Assembly: GCA_020850415.1 (NCBI GenBank)
Contig: JADZER010000059.1
Location: 1-64,000 of the forward strand
Source of the DNA: Phycisphaerales bacterium
GTDB lineage: Bacteria; Planctomycetota; Phycisphaerae; Phycisphaerales; UBA1924
Direction: 5' to 3'
Length of the DNA: 64,000 nucleotides
Shown: one piece after another, positions 52,956-62,270 of the stretch
Position numbering within the stretch: position 1 is the stretch's first letter
How the letters are laid out: each line of letters opens with the position of its first letter
Made by a program: the position numbers and the translations under genes
The notes under the pieces: generated by a model
Told to the model about the DNA's origin: nothing
Database searches by the model: none
What the model saw: only the letters and a program-made list of their open reading frames with translations

Positions 52956-53993
52956 TCACTCCCCCTCGATCGTGAGCGGCACCGCGCCGTAGAGATCGGC
53001 GGTCACGACCGGCTTGGCCACGCGGATCGGCCGGTCGGCGTCGGGCACGCCCCGGTCCTTCATCGTCCGGCGGAGGTTCCCGGGCAGGGCGAACTCCATG
53101 TCCTCGTCGAAAATGTCGCGGGTCTCGATGGTGGCGTCGAACCTCGCCACGAGCTCGCGGCAGACGCCCGCGACGAGGTCCTCGGGGGCGCTGGCTCCGG
53201 CGGTGATCAGGACGACCTCGGCGCCCGTGGGGAACCACTCGTCCCGCAGGCCCGAGGCGTCGTCGATGAGCCGCGCGGGGGTTCCGGCGTTCTGGGCGAT
53301 CTCGGTGAGCCGGACGGAGTTGGAGGAGTTCGTGCTCCCGATCACGAGCACGAGGTCGGCCTCGGTCGCGAGCGTCCGCACGGCCTGCTGGCGGTTGGTG
53401 GTGGCGTAGCAGATGTCCTCGCTCGGCGGGCTCTTGATGGCCGGGAAGGCGGAGCGCAGCGCGTCGATGATGACCGCCGCGTCGTCGGTCGAGAGGGTCG
53501 TCTGGGTCAGGTAGACCAACCGCTCGGGATCGGCGATGCGGAGCGAGGGGATGTCCGCCGGGCTTTGGACCACCTGCGTCGCGCCGGGCGCCTCGCCGGT
53601 CGTGCCGATGACCTCCTGGTGGTTCTTGTGCCCGACGAGGAGGATCTGGTAGCCCTGGCGGGCGTAGCGGATGGCCTCGGAGTGGACCTTGGTCACGAGC
53701 GGGCAGGTGGCGTCGATCGCGTGGAGCCCCCGCTCGGCGGCCCGCTCGCGGACGCTGGGCGGGATGCCGTGGGCGCTGAAGACGAGGATGGCCCCGGGCG
53801 GCGGCTCCTCGACGGTCTCGACGAAGACCACCCCCCGGTCCCGGAAGCGCCCGACCACATGCTTGTTGTGGACGATCTCGTGGTAGACATAGATCGTCTC
53901 GCCGGGGAACAGGTCGAGCACCCGGTCGACGACATCGATCGCCATGCGCACGCCGGCGCAGAAACCCCGAGGGTTGGTCAGGAGGATCCGCAT
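52956..53993 (-). CDS. ispH: 4-hydroxy-3-methylbut-2-enyl diphosphate reductase
   Basis: The 345-residue enzyme performs the last step of the MEP isoprenoid pathway, making IPP and DMAPP from HMBPP with a [4Fe-4S] cluster. The three cluster cysteines are visible: NPRGFCAGV (Cys12), DATCPLV (Cys97) and SEDICYATTNRQ (Cys195). The substrate-binding EIVHNKHVV and SAHGIPP and the catalytic TTLSTDD segment are also present. The ATG at 53993 gives the canonical MRILLTNPRGFCAG start. The frame is open to 54134 but the added sequence is not family-like. It diverges from the SGNH/TPR gene. Confidence 0.97.
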   Translation of the reverse strand: MRILLTNPRGFCAGVRMAIDVVDRVLDLFPGETIYVYHEIVHNKHVVGRFRDRGVVFVETVEEPPPGAILVFSAHGIPPSVRERAAERGLHAIDATCPLVTKVHSEAIRYARQGYQILLVGHKNHQEVIGTTGEAPGATQVVQSPADIPSLRIADPERLVYLTQTTLSTDDAAVIIDALRSAFPAIKSPPSEDICYATTNRQQAVRTLATEADLVLVIGSTNSSNSVRLTEIAQNAGTPARLIDDASGLRDEWFPTGAEVVLITAGASAPEDLVAGVCRELVARFDATIETRDIFDEDMEFALPGNLRRTMKDRGVPDADRPIRVAKPVVTADLYGAVPLTIEGE

Positions 53994-54088
53994 CGGCCGA
54001 TGGTACGCGCCGGGCTGGAATCGACGCCCGGGGGTTGGCCTCAAATCGCACACATAGCTATGATTTACCTGCTCCATTGGGCGACCCG

Positions 54089-56200
54089 ATGACCACGACC
54101 GCTCCCAGCCCGGGGACCACCGCCGCACCCGCACAGCAGGGCCGGGGGTCGCGTCTGACTCGGTGGCAGAAGCGGGCGTTCCTGTTGGCCTTTTCGGTCT
54201 GCTTTAGCCTCGTGGTGCTCGGCGCGGCCGAGGGCGTGCTCCGCCTCGCGGGGTACGGCGGGTACCCCCCGACCTTTGACAAGGTCGGCACGCTGCCCGA
54301 CGGCTCGACGCTCGTGATGACCAGCCACGCGGGCCCGGGGTCGTATTTCTTTGCGAACCGTTCCCGGGCGGGCTCGCTGGAGCCGGACGCGTTCATTTCC
54401 CCGAAGCCGGCGGGGGTGTTCCGCGTGTTCCTGGTCGGGGAGTCGGCCGCGAAGGGCAGCCCGTACATGCCGCCCCTGACGGGCGCGTGCCTGCTGGAGC
54501 AACTGCTCGGCGAGGCGTGGCCCGATCGCGGGGTCGAGGTGATCAACCTGGGGACGACGGCGGTGGCCTCGTACCCCGTGCTGGGCATGATGACCGAGGC
54601 GCTCGAGTACGAGCCCGACCTGGTGATCGTGTACGCGGGGAATAACGAGTACTACGGGGCGTACGGGGTGTCGTCGCTGCACTCGGCCGGGCGTTCGGCG
54701 CGGATGATCCGGCTCATCCGCTGGACGCGGGGCCTGGCGATCGCGCAGCTCCTCGACGAGAAGCTCCGGCGCGAGCCCGGGGCGGGCGACCGGACGCTCA
54801 TGGAGGCGATGGTCGGGCAGGCGGCGATCGGCCCCGATGACCCTGCTCGGGCGAGCGCGGCGCGGACCCTCGGTGTGTTCATCGGCGACATGGTCGACCG
54901 CTGCCGCGCGCGGGGCGTGCCGGTGGTCGTCTGCACGCCGCCGTGCAACGAGCGGGGCCTGGCGCCGCTGGGCGGGCCGGTGGTGGGGGGGGAGGACGCG
55001 GACCGGGCGGCCGCGATCCGCGAACAGCTCGTTTGGGCGGCCGGGGCGGTGGAGTCTGACGCCGAGGCGGCCGCGTCGGCGATGGCGGGGCTGCTGGAAG
55101 AGCACCCGTCGCTCGCGACGGCGCACCATGTGCTCGGGCGGGCGTTTGCGCAGATGGGGATGGACGATCGCGCGCGCACGGCCTTTCGCGCCGCGGTTGA
55201 CCTCGACCCGATGCCCTGGCGGCCGCCGAGCGGCTCGGTGGAGGCCATCCGCCGAGCGGCGGAAGGCGGCGGCGCCACGCTGTGCGACCTTCAGGGGGCG
55301 TTCCGCGAGGCCAGCCCGGGGGGCACGGTGGGCTGGGAGCTGATGGACGACCATGTGCACCCGTCCATCGCCGGGCAGGAGTTGCTCGCCCGCACGCTTG
55401 TGCGCACGATCGCGGGGATGGGGGGCGGGCTGTCGATACCGGCCGATCGCCTCGACGCGCTGCCGGACGCCGGGGCGACTCTCGAGCGCGCGGGCTGGAA
55501 CCGCTACGACCACCTCGCGGCGGCGAACGCGATGGTGACCCTGGGCGAGATCGGGTTCTTCAGGGCGAGCAACCCCGGGTTCTTCGAGCGGTTCGACGGC
55601 GTGTGCCGCGAGCTGATCTCCCGCGAGCCCCCCGAGGTCGTGGCCCAGATCACGGCGTGGCTTGACCCGGCGACGCACCGCGGGGGTCACCGGCCGATCG
55701 CGGGGATGGTCGGTCGGGCGATGTACGAGCTCGGGCGGTATGAGGAGGCGGACCGGCTCTTCGATGTCGCGAGGCGCGCCGCCACCCCGTACGGGTCGTG
55801 GGAGCTGCAGTACTCGTACTTCATGCTCGTCGCTCGACAGACCCACGCCGGGGAGCTCGGCGAGGCGGATCTGCGGCTCGCCGACGAAGCCATCGCCCGC
55901 GGCGAGTTTCTCTGCTCGCTCGGCCCCACCGAGAGCGGCGGGGGCGAGCGGTACTTGGGCGAGCTTCTTCAGATGTGCGGCCGGCTCGAGGAGTCCATCC
56001 CTTACCTCGGGAGGGCCCGCGCTCGGCTCAGCGGCGTCGACCGCGTGCTCGCCGACGCGGCGCTCGTGCGGGCGTACGCCCGGCTCGGGGATGCGGCCCA
56101 CGCCGAGCCCATCATCAGGGAGGGCCTTCAGGCGGGGGGGGCGTTTGTCGAGAACTACAGGCAGATGGCCCGGGAGATGGGGATACCGACCGGGGGCTGA
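54089..56200 (+). CDS. Membrane-anchored SGNH-hydrolase-like protein with TPR-type helices
   Basis: The 703-residue protein has a cytoplasmic N-terminus (~35 residues), one transmembrane helix (RAFLLAFSVCFSLVVLGAAE), then an SGNH-like domain: block I VGESAAKG (Ser119), block III-like YAGNNEYYG, and the distal DDHVH (Asp421, His424). Two stretches of TPR-like helices are inserted or appended: about 320-385 (LLEEHPSLATAHHVLGRAFA, DRARTAFRAAVDLDP) and 530-690 (YELGRYEEADRLFDVARRAA). Such proteins may add or remove acyl groups on envelope glycans. It is the first gene of a block with carbamoyltransferase, SxtJ-like and DUF5989 proteins. The ATG at 54089 gives a short N-tail before the helix. Confidence 0.82.
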   Translation: MTTTAPSPGTTAAPAQQGRGSRLTRWQKRAFLLAFSVCFSLVVLGAAEGVLRLAGYGGYPPTFDKVGTLPDGSTLVMTSHAGPGSYFFANRSRAGSLEPDAFISPKPAGVFRVFLVGESAAKGSPYMPPLTGACLLEQLLGEAWPDRGVEVINLGTTAVASYPVLGMMTEALEYEPDLVIVYAGNNEYYGAYGVSSLHSAGRSARMIRLIRWTRGLAIAQLLDEKLRREPGAGDRTLMEAMVGQAAIGPDDPARASAARTLGVFIGDMVDRCRARGVPVVVCTPPCNERGLAPLGGPVVGGEDADRAAAIREQLVWAAGAVESDAEAAASAMAGLLEEHPSLATAHHVLGRAFAQMGMDDRARTAFRAAVDLDPMPWRPPSGSVEAIRRAAEGGGATLCDLQGAFREASPGGTVGWELMDDHVHPSIAGQELLARTLVRTIAGMGGGLSIPADRLDALPDAGATLERAGWNRYDHLAAANAMVTLGEIGFFRASNPGFFERFDGVCRELISREPPEVVAQITAWLDPATHRGGHRPIAGMVGRAMYELGRYEEADRLFDVARRAATPYGSWELQYSYFMLVARQTHAGELGEADLRLADEAIARGEFLCSLGPTESGGGERYLGELLQMCGRLEESIPYLGRARARLSGVDRVLADAALVRAYARLGDAAHAEPIIREGLQAGGAFVENYRQMAREMGIPTGG

Positions 56201-56227
56201 GCGGCTTGGAACCGGAGAACACGCGGC

Positions 56228-58063
56228 GTGACGACGATCCTCGGCATCTCGGCGTACTACCACGACTCGGCGGCGGCGATCGTCGTTGACGGCGAGATCG
56301 TCGGCGCGGCGCAGGAGGAGCGTTTCACGCGCGTCAAGCACGACCACCGCTTCCCGACGCACGCGGTGCGGTATTGCCTGGAGGAGGCCGGGCTCACGCC
56401 CGATCGGCTGGACTATGTGGGGTTCTACGACAAGCCGCTGCTGAAGTTCGAGCGGCTGCTGGAGACCTACCTCGCGTTCGCCCCGGCGGGGTACGCGTCG
56501 TTCGCGTCGAGCATGCCGCAGTGGCTGCGGGAGAAGCTGCACCTGCCGCGGATCATCCGGCGGGAGTTGGGGAGGGGGTACAGGCGGGCGATCGTGTTCA
56601 CCGAGCACCACGAGTCGCACGCGGCGAGCGCGTTCTATCCGAGCCCGTTCGAGGAGGCGGCGATCCTGACGCTGGACGGCGTGGGGGAGTGGGCGACGAC
56701 GACGCTCGGCGTGGGGCGGGGCAACAGGATCGAGCTGCTCCGGGCCCTGCGGTTCCCGCACTCGCTGGGCCTGCTGTACTCGGCGTTCACCTACTTCACA
56801 GGCTTCCGGGTCAACTCCGGCGAATACAAGCTGATGGGTCTGGCCCCCTACGGGGAGGCGCGGTACTACGACCTCATCCTGGAGAAGCTGCTGGACCTCA
56901 GGCCGGACGGCTCGTTCCGGATGGACATGCGGTACTTCAACTACTGCCAGGGCCTGACGATGACGAGCCGGCGGTTTGACGAGCTTTTCGGCGGCCCGGC
57001 GCGCCGGCCCGAGGCCGAGCTGACGCAGCGGGAGATGGACATCGCGGCGTCGATCCAGAAGGTGACCGAGGAGATCATGCTCCGCTGCGCCCGGCACGCG
57101 CACGAGCTGACGGGGATGAAGAACCTCTGCCTGGCCGGGGGCGTGGCGCTGAACTGCGTCGGGAACGGGCGGCTGCTCCGCGAGGGGCCGTTCGAGGACA
57201 TCTGGATCCAGCCCGCGGCGGGGGACGCGGGCGGGGCGTTGGGGGTTGCGCAGTTCATCTGGCACCAGCTGCTCGGCCAGCCGCGCGAGCCCCAGCCCCG
57301 CGACGGCCAGCGGGGCTCGCTGCTGGGGCCGGCGTTCGACGAGGACCGCATCAGGGCGTTCCTCGACCGCAAGGGGGTCGTCTACCACCGCTACGAGTCC
57401 GAGGACGAGCTGTGCGACGCGGTGGCGGGGCACATGGAGGGCGGCAGGGTGGTGGGGTGGTTCCAGGGACGCATGGAGTTCGGGCCGCGGGCGCTGGGGT
57501 GTCGGAGCATCGTCGGCGATGCGCGATCGTCCGAGATGCAGACGGTGATGAATGTCAAGATCAAGTTCCGCGAGTCGTTCCGGCCGTTTGCGCCGAGCGT
57601 GCTCGAGGAGCGGGTGGACGAGTACTTCGAGATGCGTTCGCGCGAGCAGAGCCCCTACATGCTGCTGGTCGCGGATGTGCACCCGTCCAAGCGCACCGAC
57701 GAGGGCGGGGCCCCGGCGCTGCGCGGCCTCGACAAGCTCCGGGCGATCCGGTCGGAGGTGCCGGCGATCACCCATGTGGACCACTCCGCCCGCGTGCAGA
57801 CCGTCGACGAGCACCGGCACGGCCGGTACTACAAGCTGCTCAAGGCGTTCGAGCGTCGCACCGGCTGCCCGGTGGTCATCAATACGAGCTTCAATGTCCG
57901 GGGCGAGCCGATCGTCTGCGCTCCCGAGCACGCCTACCGCTGCTTCATGGGCACCAACATGGATGTGCTCGTGCTCGAGCGGTTCGTGCTGCTCAAGCAC
58001 GAGCAGCCGGGGGGCGAGATGGTCCGAAACGAGGAGTACCTGGCCCAGTTCAGGCTGGACTAG
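56228..58063 (+). CDS. Carbamoyltransferase (NodU/CmcH family)
   Basis: The 611-residue enzyme has the family's two domains. The N-terminal Kae1-like carbamoyl-adenylate domain contains LGISAYYHDSAAAIVVDGEI, AAQEERFTRVKHD, TEHHESHAASAFYPSPF, DGVGEWATTT and CLAGGVALNCVGNGRL. The C-terminal YrdC-like domain contains GRMEFGPRALGCRSIV, ADARSS-like residues, KFRESFRPFAPSVL and VVINTSFNVRGEPIV. It transfers carbamoyl from carbamoyl phosphate, via carbamoyl-AMP, to a hydroxyl of a sugar or other small molecule. The GTG at 56228 gives the family N-terminus. It lies 27 nt after the SGNH gene and 19 nt before the SxtJ-like gene, one clear operon. The acceptor is unknown. Confidence 0.95.
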   Translation: MTTILGISAYYHDSAAAIVVDGEIVGAAQEERFTRVKHDHRFPTHAVRYCLEEAGLTPDRLDYVGFYDKPLLKFERLLETYLAFAPAGYASFASSMPQWLREKLHLPRIIRRELGRGYRRAIVFTEHHESHAASAFYPSPFEEAAILTLDGVGEWATTTLGVGRGNRIELLRALRFPHSLGLLYSAFTYFTGFRVNSGEYKLMGLAPYGEARYYDLILEKLLDLRPDGSFRMDMRYFNYCQGLTMTSRRFDELFGGPARRPEAELTQREMDIAASIQKVTEEIMLRCARHAHELTGMKNLCLAGGVALNCVGNGRLLREGPFEDIWIQPAAGDAGGALGVAQFIWHQLLGQPREPQPRDGQRGSLLGPAFDEDRIRAFLDRKGVVYHRYESEDELCDAVAGHMEGGRVVGWFQGRMEFGPRALGCRSIVGDARSSEMQTVMNVKIKFRESFRPFAPSVLEERVDEYFEMRSREQSPYMLLVADVHPSKRTDEGGAPALRGLDKLRAIRSEVPAITHVDHSARVQTVDEHRHGRYYKLLKAFERRTGCPVVINTSFNVRGEPIVCAPEHAYRCFMGTNMDVLVLERFVLLKHEQPGGEMVRNEEYLAQFRLD

Positions 58064-58082
58064 CGACGAGGAGCCGCCGACC

Positions 58083-58652
58083 GTGCCGATGATCGAGATC
58101 AAGTCCGAGCCGAGCACCACCGAGCTGCGCGTCTTCGCGGCCCTGTGGCTGGTCTTCTGGGTCGTACTCGGCAGGATCGTGGTCCCCGCGGGCCACGGCG
58201 TGCTCGTCGGCGCTGGCGTGACGGGCGGCTGCTTCCTGATCTCGCTCCTGCTCAACCGCGATATGGAGCGGGGGGAACGGTGGTGGGGGGTGTGCTTCCC
58301 GCTCGGGCTGTTCGCGCTGTGGGCGATCGGTCGGGGGGCGGCCGCCCTCCCGGACACTGTCCTGGTCGGCTGCGCGGGCGTGGGGCTCGCGGGCGCGGGG
58401 CTCACTCTCGCCTCACGCCCCCGCGGGGCCGCGCTCTACCGCGCCTGGATGCTCGGCGCAATGCCCATCGGCTGGGTGCTCTCGCACGCCATGATGCTGG
58501 CGGTGTTCTATGGTGTGGTCACGCCGGTGGGGCTGCTGGTGCGGGCGGCCGGGCGCGACCCCATGACCCGGCGGTTCGACCGGTCGGCGGGGAGCTACTG
58601 GGTGAAGCATGAGCCGGGCGCTGACCCGGGGCGGTATTTCAAGCAGTCCTGA
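58083..58652 (+). CDS. SxtJ-like membrane protein
   Basis: The 189-residue integral membrane protein has four to five helices (LRVFAALWLVFWVVLGRIVV, GVLVGAGVTGGCFLISLLL, WWGVCFPLGLFALWAIG, and others). The C-terminal signature YRAWMLGAMPIGWVLSHAMM...FYGVVTPVGLLVR and YWVKHE match SxtJ proteins, named from the saxitoxin cluster and usually found beside carbamoyltransferases. Biochemical function is not established. The GTG at 58083 sits 9 nt after GAGGAG and is preferred to the ATG at 58089. The DUF5989 gene follows 26 nt downstream. Confidence 0.85.
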   Translation: MPMIEIKSEPSTTELRVFAALWLVFWVVLGRIVVPAGHGVLVGAGVTGGCFLISLLLNRDMERGERWWGVCFPLGLFALWAIGRGAAALPDTVLVGCAGVGLAGAGLTLASRPRGAALYRAWMLGAMPIGWVLSHAMMLAVFYGVVTPVGLLVRAAGRDPMTRRFDRSAGSYWVKHEPGADPGRYFKQS

Positions 58653-58678
58653 GGGCCAGCGGGCCGTGGAGCAGACCG

Positions 58679-58906
58679 ATGTACGAGCAACCGAACGCCG
58701 ATCGGCCCGACGGGCCCGGTGAGCCCGGTGAGTTCGCCCGGCGGGCCGCGGAAAGGAACTCCGGCCTGGTGCGCGAGCTGATCGACCTCATCCTGACCAA
58801 CAAGAAGTGGTGGCTCATCCCGGTCATCGTGGCGTTGCTGCTCATCGGCGTGATCGTGCTGCTGGGCACAACGGCGGCGGCCCCGTTCATCTATCCTCTT
58901 TTCTAG
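58679..58906 (+). CDS. DUF5989-family single-pass membrane protein
   Basis: The 75-residue protein has a polar N-terminus, the segment LVRELIDLILTNKKWWLIPV leading into one transmembrane helix, and the ending AAAPFIYPLF, which is the DUF5989 pattern. These small proteins commonly sit beside SxtJ and carbamoyltransferase genes; function unknown. Here the N-terminal extension (NADRPDGPGEPGEF) is longer and more acidic than usual. Last gene of the carbamoyltransferase block; the CDF transporter starts 52 nt further on. Confidence 0.85.
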   Translation: MYEQPNADRPDGPGEPGEFARRAAERNSGLVRELIDLILTNKKWWLIPVIVALLLIGVIVLLGTTAAAPFIYPLF

Positions 58907-58958
58907 CCCGGCCCCTGCAGGGACCCGGCGGTCACGCACCCCCGAGGACGCACGCGTC

Positions 58959-59846
58959 TTGCCAGCCCAGCCCCCGACAGCTCGGCAGGCCCCGGAGCAG
59001 GTCGCCCTGCTGGGGATCGTCGTCAACGCCGCGCTGGCGCTGGTTAAGCTGCTCGCGGGGCTGCTTGGCCACTCGTTCGCGCTCGTGGCCGACGCCGTGG
59101 AGTCGCTGGTGGACATCGCGGGCTCGGCGGTGATCTGGGGCGCGCTGCGGTACGGGGGCCGCCCGCCGGACGACGACCACCCGTTCGGCCACGGCAAGGT
59201 CGAGGCGCTGGCGGCGCTGGCGGTCGCGTTGCTGGTGGTAGCGGCGGGGGTCGGGATCGCGGTCGAGGCGGTGCGGATGATCCTCACGCCGCACGCCGGG
59301 CCGCGCCCGTTCACGCTCGTGGTGCTGGTGGTGGTGGTGTTCGTCAAGGAGCTGATGTACCGCAAGGCCCTCCGCGCCGCCCGGGCGTCCTCAAGCAGCG
59401 CCGGGCACGCCGACGCGTGGCACCACCGGGCCGACGCGATCACCTCGCTGCTGGCGTTCCTGGGGATCGGGATCGCCCTTCTCGGCGGCGCGTCGTGGGC
59501 GCCGGCGGACGACTGGGCCGCGCTGCTCGCCTCCGTGGTCATCGTGGGCAACGGTGTGTCGTTGGTGCGCCGGCCGATTGCCGAGCTCACGGACCGGCAG
59601 ACCCCGGCGGTGGCGGCGCGTGCCGGTGCCGAGGCTCTGGGGGTCGAGGGCATCCTCGCGATCGAGCGGTGCGAGGCCCGACAGTCCGGCCGGGGCTACC
59701 GCGTGGTGATGCACGCGGAGGTGGACCCTTTGATGACCGTCGCCGATTCGCACCGGCTGACCGGGCTGGTCAAGCACCGCATCCGAGAGCGCTGGCCGGA
59801 GATCGATGCGGTGTTGATCCACATCGAGCCGCACGACCCGGGCTGA
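58959..59846 (+). CDS. Cation diffusion facilitator family transporter
   Basis: The 295-residue transporter has six membrane helices and the CDF metal sites: SFALVADAVESLVDI in helix 2 (Asp residues), HPFGHGKVEALAAL, and HADAWHHRADAITSL in helix 5. A C-terminal cytoplasmic ferredoxin-like domain ends with IDAVLIHIEP. It exports divalent metals (Zn, Fe, Mn, Co or similar) in exchange for protons. The start is a TTG at 58959 by position; the GAGG site is rather far (about 13 nt), so a slightly later start is possible. It converges on the choice-of-anchor-B gene. Confidence 0.92.
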   Translation: MPAQPPTARQAPEQVALLGIVVNAALALVKLLAGLLGHSFALVADAVESLVDIAGSAVIWGALRYGGRPPDDDHPFGHGKVEALAALAVALLVVAAGVGIAVEAVRMILTPHAGPRPFTLVVLVVVVFVKELMYRKALRAARASSSSAGHADAWHHRADAITSLLAFLGIGIALLGGASWAPADDWAALLASVVIVGNGVSLVRRPIAELTDRQTPAVAARAGAEALGVEGILAIERCEARQSGRGYRVVMHAEVDPLMTVADSHRLTGLVKHRIRERWPEIDAVLIHIEPHDPG

Positions 59847-59870
59847 ACGGCTTGGGCTGAACGGCGCGGG

Positions 59871-62120
59871 TTAGTCGCAGCCGGCCGCGTAGAGGTTCAG
59901 GAACAGCAGGAAGTCCTGTGTGTTGACGGCGCCATCGCCGTTGAGGTCCGGGTTGCCGATGTTGGTGGAGCCGGTGAAGTCGTTGAGGTACGCGAGGAAG
60001 TCCTGCGTGGTCAGCTCGCCGTCGCCGTTGTAGTCGGCGGTGCAGGCGTCGCACAGCGGTGAGGTCACGCGGATGTCGTCGACGCCGGCCTCGACGGTGG
60101 CCACCCCGAGCACATTGCTTGCGGTGAACCGCAGGCGCACCTGGCTGGTGGGCTGGACGAAGTCGGCCACCCGAACATCGCGGGCGCGCCAGCCGGACTC
60201 ACGCGGGAAGGCCTCCACGAGGGTCCAGGTTGCGCCGTTGTCGTCGGAAAGCTCGACCTCCATCTGCGGCGCCGGGATCCCCTCGACATCGTACCAGAGC
60301 GAGAAGTGCACCTCGGCCAATTCCCGCCCGGTGAAGTCGAACGCGGGTGAGGTGAGTGTGACCGGCCCGCCGTGGAGCGACTCCCCCGGGTTCGCGCCGG
60401 TGACAAACGCCAGCCCCGAGCCGTCCGCATCGTCCGAGGGCTCGACCGCGTTCCCACCCGTGGGCTGGACCCGCGCCCAGCCGCCCGAGGTGGCCTGCGA
60501 GTTGTCCGCGAGCCAGCCCTGGTCGGACTGGAAGTCGTCCGCGAAGATCACCTCGGTGCCCGTTGCGACCCGGGTCTGGAACCCGCCGCTGACGGGGGCA
60601 TTGAAGGGCTCGACATACGAGCGTCCGGCGGTGTCCTTGGCGCGGAAGTGGAAGTCGTACTCCTCGAGACAGACCCCGGCCGGGAGGTCGGCGACGAAGC
60701 CGCCGGCGCCGTCGGGGCTCATGGCGGAGACCGACTGGCCGCCGGCTGTGAGCACGACGAGCTCCACCGAGTCCGGTTCGAGCGTGGCGCCGTTGCCGTC
60801 GATGACCGCTCGGACCTGCGCGGGCGCTCCCGGGATGATCTGCTCGGGCAGGCCGTCGGGGAAGGAGAAGTCCAGCCTGTCCTCGCCCAGACGCAGGATG
60901 AACAGGCCCCGCTCGATATCGCTGACGAGGATCGTGCCGCTCGCAAAGAACGGGTAGTTGCTCCACGCGCCGTGGTACCCGACCTGGTCGAGGTCGGGTG
61001 AAGTGTCCAGGTAGGCGATCTGCTGGGCGTCGAGGGGGTTGGAGACATCGAACACGCGGAGCCCTGACATGTAGTTGGCCTCGAACGCCTTGTCGCCCAC
61101 GACATAGAGGTTGTGGTCGGTCGAGGCCGAGCCGGAGGTGAAGGTGGTGACCTCGTACGGGGCCGCGGGGTTGCTCACATCCAGGACATGGGTGGTGGTG
61201 ACGGCGAACGAGGTGCCCTCGTCCATCTCGTCGTTGGTGAAGAGATACCTGCGGTCCTCGGAGAGCCACGCCTGGTGGCAGTAGTGGGTGCCCGGGTAGG
61301 CGAAGCTCCCGATCCGGAACATGTTGGACTTGTCGGTGACATCGATGACATTCACGCCGCTGCCCGCGACGCAGCAGTAGGCGATCTCCCGCCCGGCGTA
61401 GGGGCCGGAGTCGTAGGTCACGATCTGGGCGTCGTGCACATATCGGCCGGTCCACGCCCCGACGATGGTGGGGTTCTCCGGGTCGTCGGTCGAGACCGCG
61501 ACGAGGCCCCCGTTGGCGATGTTGGCCCCGCAGAGGTACAGGTATCCCGAGTCGGGGTTGGAGGCGATGTTGTGGGTGGAGGTGTGGCCGTTCTGCATCT
61601 TGTTGCGGACATGGGTGACCACGCCGCTGTCAGCCTGGCGCAGGTCGATGACCTGGATGCCCAGGCCGCCCTCGCTGACCCCGTAGGCGTACTGCCCGAT
61701 CACCTTGATGTCACGCCAGACGCTGTTGTTGCCGGGCACAAAGCCGAGCTGCGCGGGGCTGGTCGGGTCGGTGACATCCAGAACGGAGAAGCCCGACTGC
61801 ATGCCGTAGAAGGCGTACTCCCGGCCGGAGGGGGAGGTGTACCCCCAGCAGTCGTTTCCGGAGTGCTGGTTGTTGGGAAACTCCGTCAGCGGCAGCCAGG
61901 CCATGAGCGTGACATTCGAGGCCGGGAATCCGGCGATCTCCCCCTCCTGGGGGGTGAGCGGCCCGAACACGGGCTCCGCGGGCACGAGGTCGATCGGGTC
62001 GGCGAGTTTCCGCCAATCGCTGTTCTGCATCTGCGCCATCGCGCAGGCCGCCGGGAGGGATATGGCCAGACCGGCAGCGCAGAGCAGGACCGAGAAAAAC
62101 GCCTTGTTCGGGCTATGCAT
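59871..62120 (-). CDS. Secreted choice-of-anchor B family protein with dockerin end
   Basis: The 749-residue protein has a signal peptide (MHSPNKAFFSVLLCAAGLAI...ACAMAQ). A LVIVD-like propeller follows: NDCWGYTSPSGREYAFYGMQ, GFSVLDVTDPTSPAQLGFVPG, GHTSTHNIASNPDSGYLYLCG, THYCHQAWLSEDRRYLFTND, MSGLRVFDVSNPLDAQQIAY. This is the TIGR04312 choice-of-anchor B layout. A jelly-roll domain (DDFQSDQGW...FSLWYDVEGIP) and two calcium-loop repeats (DYNGDGELTTQDFLAYLNDF, DLNGDGAVNTQDFLLFLNLY) complete it. It is exported and surface- or matrix-associated; ligand unknown. GAGGAG precedes the ATG at 62120. It has the high G+C of its surroundings, unlike the LVIVD protein at 48154. Confidence 0.88.
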   Translation of the reverse strand: MHSPNKAFFSVLLCAAGLAISLPAACAMAQMQNSDWRKLADPIDLVPAEPVFGPLTPQEGEIAGFPASNVTLMAWLPLTEFPNNQHSGNDCWGYTSPSGREYAFYGMQSGFSVLDVTDPTSPAQLGFVPGNNSVWRDIKVIGQYAYGVSEGGLGIQVIDLRQADSGVVTHVRNKMQNGHTSTHNIASNPDSGYLYLCGANIANGGLVAVSTDDPENPTIVGAWTGRYVHDAQIVTYDSGPYAGREIAYCCVAGSGVNVIDVTDKSNMFRIGSFAYPGTHYCHQAWLSEDRRYLFTNDEMDEGTSFAVTTTHVLDVSNPAAPYEVTTFTSGSASTDHNLYVVGDKAFEANYMSGLRVFDVSNPLDAQQIAYLDTSPDLDQVGYHGAWSNYPFFASGTILVSDIERGLFILRLGEDRLDFSFPDGLPEQIIPGAPAQVRAVIDGNGATLEPDSVELVVLTAGGQSVSAMSPDGAGGFVADLPAGVCLEEYDFHFRAKDTAGRSYVEPFNAPVSGGFQTRVATGTEVIFADDFQSDQGWLADNSQATSGGWARVQPTGGNAVEPSDDADGSGLAFVTGANPGESLHGGPVTLTSPAFDFTGRELAEVHFSLWYDVEGIPAPQMEVELSDDNGATWTLVEAFPRESGWRARDVRVADFVQPTSQVRLRFTASNVLGVATVEAGVDDIRVTSPLCDACTADYNGDGELTTQDFLAYLNDFTGSTNIGNPDLNGDGAVNTQDFLLFLNLYAAGCD

Positions 62121-62270
62121 GGGGGGCTCCTCGTGTACTGGACACTGTAACCGCAATCACCCGGGCGGTGCAAGCCCATCGCAATGCCCCAATCCCCCAA
62201 GCCGCCTCAAAGGCGCGCTCGTGCATGCCGATGTACCCAGCGACGGTCAACCCTTGCGGAGGCGTCCACC

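Noticed and set aside
54065..58405. A minus-strand open frame of about 1446 codons antisense to the carbamoyltransferase block
   Set aside because: It has no recognisable domain and is rich in Arg, Pro and His, as expected for the antisense of G+C-rich genes. The plus-strand genes have clear families.
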